The translations under genes were made by a program, and so were the position numbers. This document shows positions 1-8,700 of a stretch of DNA of 64,000 bases, in pieces. Below the pieces are notes generated by a model, which saw only the letters and a list, made by a program, of their open reading frames with translations, was not told the origin of the DNA and made no database searches. The DNA lies in the NCBI GenBank assembly GCA_024277615.1, contig JAJRUW010000031.1, positions 1-64,000 of the forward strand, given 5' to 3'. How positions within the stretch are numbered: position 1 is the first letter of the stretch; the number at the start of each line of letters is the position of its first letter. The DNA comes from Fidelibacterota bacterium. Its GTDB lineage: Bacteria; Fidelibacterota; Marinisomatia; SCGC-AAA003-L08; JACNLC01.

Positions 1-542
1 CTGATCCCACTCAGATTTACATTGTTATCTCCAACTGCAGCAGAGGTTGATGTATCCAATGTGACTGACAGTGTATCGCCTGCATCACCACCGACATGAA
101 ACGTCTTTGTGCTGGTTGTGAAAAGCGTACTGCCATTCCATTTGGTCTGGTCGCTGACGTCATCCAACTCATGCAGGAGGGCTGTGACCTGGTTGGTGAT
201 TGAGGTCCTTTGATCAGAATCAAGGGCATCATCCGCTGCCTGAACAACTTTATCCTTGATTGACTGCAAAATGGCCATCTGTGCCTGGTAGCCCCCTTCG
301 GCGATTGCCAGAATACTCTTGGCATTGCCCACATTTGAATTCGCCTGCTTAAGTCCGCTTACTCTGGACTGCAGTTCTTTCGCAATTGAATATCCGGCAG
401 TGTCATCCTGTGCAGAATTGATCCGCTTGCCGGTTGACAATCTGTACTGATGATTTCCTATCGCTTCATTGGTCTTCATGAGCGAACTCAATGAGCGCAT
501 TGCCTGAATATTTGCTCCTATTCTCATTAAATCACTTGCCAT
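1..542 (-). CDS. fliC: Flagellin, N-terminal part (truncated by window left edge)
   Basis: Reverse-strand translation from ATG at 542: MASDLMRIGANIQAMRSLSSLMKTNEAIGNHQYRLSTGKRINSAQDDTAGYSIAKELQSR..., typical flagellin N-terminus and similar to the ORF at 1283-2119; SD GGAGGT just upstream. Confidence 0.93.
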   Translation of the reverse strand, partial: MASDLMRIGANIQAMRSLSSLMKTNEAIGNHQYRLSTGKRINSAQDDTAGYSIAKELQSRVSGLKQANSNVGNAKSILAIAEGGYQAQMAILQSIKDKVVQAADDALDSDQRTSITNQVTALLHELDDVSDQTKWNGSTLFTTSTKTFHVGGDAGDTLSVTLDTSTSAAVGDNNVNLSGI

Positions 543-547
543 ATTTA

Positions 548-581
548 CCTCCATGTTTCATCATGGGCTTCCTTGCCCATG
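548..581 (-). promoter_or_regulatory. Flagellin 1 leader: hairpin with AAGGAA loop (562-581) plus SD-overlapping GGA (548-552); candidate CsrA target
   Basis: Minus strand CATGGGC-AAGGAA-GCCCATG (7-bp stem, GGA in loop), followed by ATGGAGGTAAATATG. Confidence 0.65.
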
Positions 582-656
582 CAGCGGTTAAACCGGTACA
601 GTCAATTCCTGAAACCGCTCCAATCAAAAATCGACTTAATTAACTTCGTACTGTAT

Positions 657-683
657 TTTTCGGTGACAGTCGGGCTAACTTTA
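657..683 (-). promoter_or_regulatory. Sigma28 (FliA) type promoter for flagellin 1
   Basis: Minus strand TAAA-N15-ACCGAAAA, close to TAAA-N15-GCCGATAA. Confidence 0.6.
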
Positions 684-962
684 TTTTGTGAGATTGGAGA
701 AAAATCCTGATAAAAAATTGAACAATAAAAGAATATAAAAACAAAAGATGTGGAATATTTACTAAAAAGCCTTCATGGAACTTATCATTCCCGGTTTTCA
801 CAAACATGAACTGGCGCGAGGATAAATCCCGGCCGGGCAAATAAAATTCTGCATCTGAGTACTCGTCAGGCCGGAAGTAATGAAGCAGAATATCCGGTGA
901 TTTAATTGCGGAGGTCTGCCGGTTTACAAAATGGGGGCTTTCGAGGTTATTGTGGAGGGTAT

Positions 963-1000
963 AAAGAGAGCTGCCCGGCAATTGCCGGGCAGCTCTCTTT
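963..1000 (-). terminator. Perfect 38-bp palindrome, probable intrinsic terminator after the HTH gene
   Basis: AAAGAGAGCTGCCCGGCAATTGCCGGGCAGCTCTCTTT; 19-bp arms, GC-rich core, T tract on both strands; 13 bp past the HTH stop. Confidence 0.75.
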
Positions 1001-1012
1001 TCAGCTCAAGGT

Positions 1013-1213
1013 TCAGGTGGTTATCGTTTTCAGTTTTTCATTTAACAGTTCCTCAAACATTTTATCCAGATGCTGCTTTTTGACTTTCCATTGACCACCA
1101 ATCTTTATAGCTGGTATCTTTCCTTTCTGCACTAACCGGTAAACTGTCTGTTCCTGGATATTTAAGTAGGAAGATACTTCTTTGATGCACATGATTCCTG
1201 AATTCATCATCAT
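1013..1213 (-). CDS. Excisionase/MerR-type helix-turn-helix DNA-binding protein (66 aa)
   Basis: IKEVSSYLNIQEQTVYRLVQKGKIPAIKIGGQWKVKKQHLDKMF matches the HTH_17/excisionase pattern. Confidence 0.8.
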   Translation of the reverse strand: MMMNSGIMCIKEVSSYLNIQEQTVYRLVQKGKIPAIKIGGQWKVKKQHLDKMFEELLNEKLKTITT

Positions 1214-1282
1214 ATCCTCGTTTCTTGTTAGTAGTACACTTCATTTGGAAATTACTCTGCTTCAATTCCAGCTACTTCTCAA

Positions 1283-2119
1283 TTAACGGAATAAGGATAA
1301 AACAGATTGTGGTGCTGCATTCGCCTGGGTGAGGGCGGTTATCGAGGTTTGCTGCAGAATCTGCAATTTCATAACCTCCATTTGCTCTCTGGCAAAATCA
1401 GCATCTTCAATGGAACTGCGTATGGCATCGGTATTCTGGGCATTATTGGCCAGCATTTCTTCTTTTGAGGCCAGCCGGGCCTGTTTATCGCCAACTTCCT
1501 GGATTGATTCTGCTAAACTTTGAATGGCGTTGTCAACAGTCGTGATAGCAAGACGGGCTGAAGTAGCACTGGTCAGATCGATGCTGCTAAGGTCCGTTGC
1601 ATCATTGCCGACACTTGCTGAAGTTGACTTGTCGAAGGTGACGACGAAAGTATCAGCGGCATCAGCTCCCACGTGGAAGGTCATACTACTTGATGAAGAG
1701 AATATTTCAGTACTGTTCCACTTGGTCTGGGTTGCTACATCATCGAGCTCTTTCAGTAATTCCGACACCTGAGAAGCAATTGCCGTCCGCGGGTTACCGT
1801 CGGTAGATGCATCCGCTGCCTGTGTAACTTTTGCTTTGATCGTCTGCAGAATTGACATCTGGGCCTGGTAACCGCTCTCGGCAATATCCAGAATGCTGCT
1901 GGCTGTGGTAACATTACTTTTGGCCTGACTCAGGCTGGCCGCCCGTGCCTGCAAACCTTTGGCAATGGCATAGCCCGCCGTATCATCCTGAGCTGAATTA
2001 ATTCTTTTACCCGTGGAAAGCCTGTACTGATGAACAGCAGCATTGGTATTGATCCTGTTCAAAGATGACAATGCTCTCAGAGCTTCGATGTTTGATGCAA
2101 CTCTTGTTAAGTTATTCAT
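1283..2119 (-). CDS. fliC: Flagellin (278 aa)
   Basis: Flagellin N-terminus (QYRLSTGKRINSAQDDTAGYAIAKGLQAR) and C-terminus (REQMEVMKLQILQQTSITALTQANAAPQSVLSLFR). Confidence 0.97.
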   Translation of the reverse strand: MNNLTRVASNIEALRALSSLNRINTNAAVHQYRLSTGKRINSAQDDTAGYAIAKGLQARAASLSQAKSNVTTASSILDIAESGYQAQMSILQTIKAKVTQAADASTDGNPRTAIASQVSELLKELDDVATQTKWNSTEIFSSSSSMTFHVGADAADTFVVTFDKSTSASVGNDATDLSSIDLTSATSARLAITTVDNAIQSLAESIQEVGDKQARLASKEEMLANNAQNTDAIRSSIEDADFAREQMEVMKLQILQQTSITALTQANAAPQSVLSLFR

Positions 2120-2124
2120 AAAAA

Positions 2125-2158
2125 CCTCCGTGTTTTTTGATTATGACTTCCTTGTCAT
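2125..2158 (-). promoter_or_regulatory. Flagellin 2 leader: hairpin with AAGGAA loop (2143-2158) plus ACGGAGG at the SD; candidate CsrA target
   Basis: Minus strand ATGAC-AAGGAA-GTCAT, then CACGGAGGTTTTTATG. Confidence 0.65.
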
Positions 2159-2221
2159 TTTTATCCAGACCTACGCGGTCTGAAAGCTTTTTCTTTTAAT
2201 GAACTTTTCTGTTCACTGATA

Positions 2222-2248
2222 ATATCGGCGAATAATCTGGAATCTTTA
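2222..2248 (-). promoter_or_regulatory. Sigma28 (FliA) type promoter for flagellin 2
   Basis: Minus strand TAAA-N15-GCCGATAT, near-exact to the sigma28 consensus. Confidence 0.75.
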
Positions 2249-2399
2249 GGAATTTTAATTAATATTTTACAAAATACAGTAAAAATGAAGGTTATCTCAT
2301 AATTACCGTGGGGATAACAAAAAAATACCTGCCTGTTGGGAAATGTTATGAAACTGAAGTATTAAAGTTGAATAATGATTTTCAAGCGCATTTGCAAGA

Positions 2400-2792
2400 T
2401 CAATAGTCGCTATAGGATTTTTCCTCTGTCAGTTCGGAATTAGTCAAACGGTTAATCTCACGCTTAACTTTCGATCGTTCGTCATTTGTGTAATAGACCA
2501 ATCTGGCCATTTTGATAAATTCGCCATCGAAATGTTTTCTTCTTTCCATATCCCTCAGGGTGTCTTCCACCAACCACAGTTTTTCATTTATGGAACGAAG
2601 ACGTGTTTTCAGGTTCTTTAGTCCCGGAGAATTTTCCAGCAGACCCGGAGCCTTGTCCTGCAGCAGTGCCAGTTCCTTTTGAACATTAATAAGTTTTTGA
2701 GGATCTTTTAATTTCTTTGCTTTTATTTCGAGAATTGTAATCTTATCAATTAATTCACCGACGGAAATTGGGATGGCTACGGTCATTTTCAT
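2400..2792 (-). CDS. Conserved protein resembling DUF6165 (130 aa)
   Basis: MTVAIPISVGELIDKITILEIKAKKLKDPQKL; adjacent to and overlapping TPR/glycosyltransferase genes. Confidence 0.6.
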   Translation of the reverse strand: MKMTVAIPISVGELIDKITILEIKAKKLKDPQKLINVQKELALLQDKAPGLLENSPGLKNLKTRLRSINEKLWLVEDTLRDMERRKHFDGEFIKMARLVYYTNDERSKVKREINRLTNSELTEEKSYSDY

Positions 2793-4366
2793 TACCTCCT
2801 GGCAATCAGTTTCATCAATTCTGCTTTAATCTTGACGAATGCACCCTTCCAGTCTCCTATCGCCGGCTGACGGAATAAACGCATAGTGGGGTACCACGGG
2901 CTGTCTTTACGTCCGATGAACCAGCGCCAATCCGCCGAATAAGGCAGTACAACCCAGACTTTACATCCCAGTGCTCCTGCCAGATGGGCAATGGAAGTAT
3001 CACAGGTAATCACCAAATCCAGAAAGGTCATGACCGCCGCAGTATCCATAAAGGCGCCTGCAGAGCGGTCAAAATCACCGTCAAATTGTTTTAGCCATGG
3101 CCTGTGGTGTGACTCATCGGTTTTTTGCATAGAATACCAACGGATACCGGCAATATCCGCCAGATAATCGAATTCTCGAAGTGAGAATGAGCGTGTCCTG
3201 CCGGAGGGAACACTCATATTGCCCTGCCAGTTGATCCCCACCCTCAATCCGGCTTCATGTGCCAGAAACTGCCATTTCTCTTTTAATTTAGCATGGGCCT
3301 GCAAATAGGGAATATCCGCAGGGATGGTCTCCATTTCCGTTTTGAAGATGCGCGGCAGGCTAAGCAGAGGGATATGCACATCGTAGGCAGGCAGATCGGA
3401 TCCTGCCGGAAGGATTACATCGGGGCCTTCTAATTCCCTTAGCAAAGTAACTAGAGGTGCCTGACACTCAAAAACCACTTTGCAGCCGTATGACCGCAGC
3501 AATTTCAGATAGCGCATAAACTGGAGCGTATCTCCCAAACCCTGTTCCCAATGTACCAGGAGTGTCTTGCCGGTGAGGTCTTTTCCCTCCCAACGGGGCG
3601 CGTCATAAGCCCGGCTGCGATTTTCATGCAGATAAAATCTGTATTGATAATCCTCGAACCCGTGCTTTAAATCACCGGATTTCAACTCTGTAAGCGAGCG
3701 GGAAAACTTTGCTTCAGCGAATTTGGGGTCGAGCTGCAGAGCCTTTTGATACAGTTTTAGAGCTCTGTCATACAATCCCATTTTGAAATATACCTGCCCC
3801 AGAGTATTGTAAATTGAGGCTCTTCCGGGGTCAATCCCAATCCCTTCCAGCAGAATGGATTCTGCTTCGGCAAGCCGCTCTGTATCACGATAGATCCTCC
3901 CCAAATAATCATAAACTTCAGCCAGTTGATTATTCGATTCGAGAGCCTGCAGATAACAATGAATCGCCGCCGTCCAGTTCTCGGCCTTCCGGTTAAGCGA
4001 ACCCAGATTGAACCAGGCCTGCCACAGTTTCCCATCCTTATGCAGGGACAGTTCGTACCATTTGCGGGCTTTCTCAGGATGACCTGCTGACTGCAAAGTC
4101 AAAGCAAGATTAAAATAGGCCTTGGCATATTCGGGATTTTCACGCAGGATTTGCTTATAGAGTCCAATTGCCTCGTCGTATCTTCCGGACTCCCGATAAA
4201 TTTGCCCCAATTGGTCCTTAAGTTCAGTGACATCAGGATATTCCGACAGCGAAAATCTGGCGAGTGATTCTGCTTTCAAAAGCGCCCCTGTCTGCCTGAG
4301 GGCTATGGTTTCCTTTAACAATTGGGGGAGGTCTGCACCGTGAGAGATTGACTGCTTCGCAGGCAT
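2792..4366 (-). CDS. TPR-repeat protein with C-terminal glycosyltransferase-like (GT9/GT41-type) domain
   Basis: Multiple TPRs followed by HWEQGLGDTLQFMRYLKLLRSYGCKVVFECQ...TCDTSIAHLAGALGCKVWVVLPYSADWRW. Confidence 0.8.
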   Translation of the reverse strand: MPAKQSISHGADLPQLLKETIALRQTGALLKAESLARFSLSEYPDVTELKDQLGQIYRESGRYDEAIGLYKQILRENPEYAKAYFNLALTLQSAGHPEKARKWYELSLHKDGKLWQAWFNLGSLNRKAENWTAAIHCYLQALESNNQLAEVYDYLGRIYRDTERLAEAESILLEGIGIDPGRASIYNTLGQVYFKMGLYDRALKLYQKALQLDPKFAEAKFSRSLTELKSGDLKHGFEDYQYRFYLHENRSRAYDAPRWEGKDLTGKTLLVHWEQGLGDTLQFMRYLKLLRSYGCKVVFECQAPLVTLLRELEGPDVILPAGSDLPAYDVHIPLLSLPRIFKTEMETIPADIPYLQAHAKLKEKWQFLAHEAGLRVGINWQGNMSVPSGRTRSFSLREFDYLADIAGIRWYSMQKTDESHHRPWLKQFDGDFDRSAGAFMDTAAVMTFLDLVITCDTSIAHLAGALGCKVWVVLPYSADWRWFIGRKDSPWYPTMRLFRQPAIGDWKGAFVKIKAELMKLIARR

Positions 4367-4370
4367 GGGG

Positions 4371-5771
4371 TCAGTTCTGTTGGGCTAAGTGAACCAGGAT
4401 TCTTTCAGCTTTTTCCAGATCTCCCAGTTTGGCATAAAGAGAAGCGGTACGCTTGGCGACATAAGGGTTCTCCGGGAGACGCTGCATTAGTAATTCGTAA
4501 GTTTCCAGAGCTTCTTCGAAACGCTTTTGTTTGATCTGGGTGATACCTAAAGTATCAAAGGATTCGGCAGATTGATTACCCATTGCTATACTTTCAGTCA
4601 GGGTTTCGCTGAGGACCCGGAGATTATTTTCTGTCTGAGCCAAGGCAATGATCTCTTTCAGATGGCGATCATCTCCGGCTTCTTTTCTGGCTTCCAGAAA
4701 TTTTTCCAGAGCCTTGTGATGATCTCCCGAGATATAATATTGTTTACCCAGTGCTCCCAGAAGATCGGCTACCGGAGCAAGCGTATCAGTTGATATTTTT
4801 TTGGGATTCCGCAGCAAATACCGCGTGTTTTTAATCAAAGTTTCCAAATGGACTATCGCTTCAGTCGTCTTACCCTCGTGCTCCGCAGCCAGATACAAAA
4901 TATATTCTGCTCCGAATTGCATTGTAAAAAGCTGCAGGGATTCCCTGGCGTATTTTACCGCTTTCTGCCACTCCCCGACCCGGGTGTAAAGTTGAGCTGT
5001 TATATTTAGGGCAGAGGCACGAAAAGAAGGTGTAAACCGTTCCAACGCCAGACTCCTTTCCATATACTTCAGGGCTTCCTGCGGTTTATTCTGCTGGGAC
5101 AGATTCTGAGCGAGCCAAAAATGAGCATACGCATTCCGGTCATCTGCAGCGACCATTTTTTCAATCAGCGGTTGATTGCGCAGCAGCTTTTTTTTCTGCG
5201 AATCCTCATCCAGATCGTAGCCAACGTGGTCTAAAATAATACCCGATTCCATCTCTTTTGCACCTGCCTTACGGGCTGAGTAGGATATCTGCTCGTGGAT
5301 AATCCCCTCAAACCGAATAGCGGGATGACGCGTGAAGAGTCTGTGCGCATCGGAATCATGATAGTTTTTCCCGCCGTCGGTGATACTGCGTATTGAAACG
5401 GTGTACAAAACCGGTTTGGTGTAATTTTTCAAACAATTGATGAGGGTTTCCCGGCATTCGGGTCTGAGCCTTTCGTCGGCATCCATCCAGAGAACCCACT
5501 TGCACCGGGCATAACCAAGTGAGGCATTCCGGGCGGCAGCAAAGTCGTCGCACCATTTGAAGTGGTGAATTTCGGCCCCAAAGGTTTCGGCAATCTGCAG
5601 AGTCTTGTCTGTGGAGCCCGTGTCCACAATCACCAGCTGATCTGCCAATCCTTTAACACTGTTCAGACAATCACCGAGAAACTCCTCCTCATTCTTAACG
5701 ATCATACATAGCGAGAGTCTGGCTTTTTGAGGGTTTCCGTTCATCTTTACAAACCTTTTCGGATTATGCAC
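4371..5771 (-). CDS. Family 2 glycosyltransferase with C-terminal TPRs
   Basis: LSLCMIVKNEEEFLGDCLNSVKGLADQLVIVDTGSTDKTLQIAETFGAEIHHF...WMDADER; TPRs follow. Confidence 0.88.
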   Translation of the reverse strand: MHNPKRFVKMNGNPQKARLSLCMIVKNEEEFLGDCLNSVKGLADQLVIVDTGSTDKTLQIAETFGAEIHHFKWCDDFAAARNASLGYARCKWVLWMDADERLRPECRETLINCLKNYTKPVLYTVSIRSITDGGKNYHDSDAHRLFTRHPAIRFEGIIHEQISYSARKAGAKEMESGIILDHVGYDLDEDSQKKKLLRNQPLIEKMVAADDRNAYAHFWLAQNLSQQNKPQEALKYMERSLALERFTPSFRASALNITAQLYTRVGEWQKAVKYARESLQLFTMQFGAEYILYLAAEHEGKTTEAIVHLETLIKNTRYLLRNPKKISTDTLAPVADLLGALGKQYYISGDHHKALEKFLEARKEAGDDRHLKEIIALAQTENNLRVLSETLTESIAMGNQSAESFDTLGITQIKQKRFEEALETYELLMQRLPENPYVAKRTASLYAKLGDLEKAERILVHLAQQN

Positions 5772-8700
5772 CGGGAATATCGGCAGTTTCTTTTAGCGGT
5801 TGGAGAAACCGCAGAGCATCAGGATTGTCGGGCATCAGTTCCAGTACCCGGCCGGCAAAAAATTCAGAATCTTCGGTTTTGCCTGCGTTCGCAGCAATTT
5901 CTGCCAGTTTCAGTAATGTCGATATATCATCGGGTGATTTCTCGACAATGGTATTGAGCAGCTGCAATCCTTCATCATAATTGCCGAGGCCGAATTTAAC
6001 ATCAGCTAAATTACGCCGGACTTCGAGATATTGCGGGTCAGCCTGAAGGGCAGTCTGTAATAAACTTTCCGCACCGGGCAGGTCTCCCATCTCTGCGGCG
6101 ATAATTCCACTTTGATTCAAAGCACCGGCGTGGTTCGGATAGAGGTCCAGCAGCTCACCGATCTGTTCAAGGGCCGCCTGCAAATTGCCGCATTGCCGGT
6201 TACATAAAATTAAACCCAGCCGCGCATCCGCGCAGAGCGGGTCAATGGCAACAATATCCGTAAAACGATCCAGCGCCGTGTCGGTTTTACCGTCAATGAG
6301 AGCCTGAGTGGCTGCTTCAATCCACCGGGGAATAACTTCATCCAGAGGATTTTCAAGTTCCAGTAACTCCCTGTAATTAACGGCAGGCCACTTTTCGGCG
6401 AATTTTTTCCCTTTTTCTTTCAGCGAACCGGAGTAGTCCATCTTATTGGCTTTGAAAGTTCTGCTGCCAAAGTGATGGATATATACTCCTTCATGCACCA
6501 TAATCGCATAACCCCTGGCGCTGATTTTCAGACAAAAATCGTCATCTTCGAAATTTCCCAAACCGAAAGCTTCATCAAAACCTCCGATCTCACGGTATAT
6601 TTTTCTGGATGACAACATTGCAAGGCCGGCAATCCTGCGCCGCGGTGTGATCCGATCACGATTTAAATCCATGATTTTTTTTGCGAACGGGTAAAATTCC
6701 CGTTCTTCTTCATAGGGTATATTTGTCAGCATCTGTCGGCCACTGGCCCGGTTTGTGATCGGACCGATCAAACCAATTGCCTCATTTTTTTCATAGGCAG
6801 AGACTAATCCCTCGAGCCAGCCCTCCCCCACCAGAACATCATTATTCAACATCAGGACATATTTCCCTTCAGCGGCCGCTACACCCTGATTATTACCGGC
6901 GGCAAATCCTTTGTTAACTTCATTGCGGATCAGTTTATAATTCTCATTTTCCTCAACGAGTTCCTGTAAATATTTTACCGTACCGTCACCGGAAGCATTA
7001 TCGACAAAAATAATTTCATAGGGGTAACGGGTGTTTTTCCGGATGGAGTTTACGCATTTTCGGGTGTACTCCAGGGCATTAAAGGTAAGGATGATGATGG
7101 AAACCAGGGCTGTATCAGTATCCCGGACCGTATCAGCCTTGAAAGCGGATACGAGATTTTTATGGACTGCCTGGGGGCTCCAGTTTTCCTCAACGAGTTT
7201 TTTCCCGCCCGTCGATAATTTCATCCACAGTTCCTTTTGTTTATAGGCCATCACGGTTTTTTCTGCAAAATCTGTACTGTTATCGGCAACGAGAGCATGC
7301 TCGAAATCGATGATATTCATGCCCTCTGCCCCTACCGAAGTCGTAATAACCGGAAGTCCCCAGGAAAAGGCCTCCCCAATTTTGCCTTTCATCCCCGCAC
7401 CATAACGCAAAGGACTGACCGATAATCGTGCGGCTTTCAGAAAAGGCGACAAATCCTCCTGGTAACCTGTAACGGCTACGTGTTCACCACTAAGATGACT
7501 TACGGCGAGATCGGCGGCGTTCCCCACAATTTGAAGCTTAATATCAGGGATTTCCCGTAATATGATCGGCATGACTTCATTACAGAAATATTCGATAGCA
7601 TCTTTGTTCGGAGGATGGTTAAAATTACCTACAAACAGTAAGTCCGCAGTATCTTCATATTTACGTATATAATTAATTTTCGGGTGTATATTTGGGATTA
7701 TATCAATCGGGACATTATGAATGTATTTTTCGAGAATCTTTTTATCCGCACCGGTCACGACCCACAGGCGATCTGCCTTTTCGTAAATTGCCAATTCCTT
7801 TTTCTTGTTCTTTAAGGCCTTCACAATCAGATTTTTATTGTGCTTTAATTCCGCCTCTCTGGTTTCGCGCACAAAGTGCACATCGACTGTATCAATTATT
7901 ATTTTTGTCTCAGGGGAATATTCCCGAATGATGGGCAGGTAGTAGGCCGCCAAATCCCAAAAATCCAGGATGGCATAATCATAAAATCTTTCTTTGAACA
8001 GATGATCATATCGAATATTGGCTTTTTGACCTTTTATATCAACACCGGCGGCTTGCATCGCCAATATGTCACCGCAAATGGTCATGATACCAAGGCCTTC
8101 TAAAAGCGGTTGATATTTCTCAAAATGAGCACCATTACGGGCAATAAATGTAATATGAAAATTCTGTTTCTTCAGGCTTTTCAGGATCTGCAGTAAACGG
8201 AACGAGCCCGATGCACGGTCAAACAGCGGCAAAAACGGATCAATGATCAGAATGTTTTTTTCAGAACTACGATCGGAAGCAGCTAAAACATTAGCCGGAT
8301 CATTGGCCTTTTGATTTCGTAATACATCGCTCCATTTAGCAACAAATTTCTTACGATTTATTCCCTGGTATTTCTTGTAACCTGAATTGAGATCGGTCCC
8401 GGCGGTCTTGCCCTCATGGTGAATGACCACACTGTGGGGATGATAATAAACCTTATAGCCTTCTTTCCTGGCGGTAAAGCAGAGATCCGTATCTTCGTAG
8501 TAGGCCGGGGCGTAACGACTATCAAAGCCGCCGACTTTTTCCCAAAATGATTTGCGCACTAAAATAGCGGCGCCTGAACAATAATCAACTTCACGGATGA
8601 AATTAAAACGCACGTCCTTAACGTTCTGCCTCCTGCCGTAATTCCAACCATTACCATCAGAAAAAATAATTCCTCCGGCCTCCTGAAGCGTATTGTCCGG

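Noticed and set aside
640-981. 113-aa minus-strand ORF between the HTH gene and flagellin 1
   Set aside because: Overlaps the sigma28 promoter and runs into the 38-bp palindrome; no SD and no recognisable family.
1062-1265. 67-aa minus-strand ORF overlapping the HTH gene
   Set aside because: Alternative frame of the HTH gene with no coding character.
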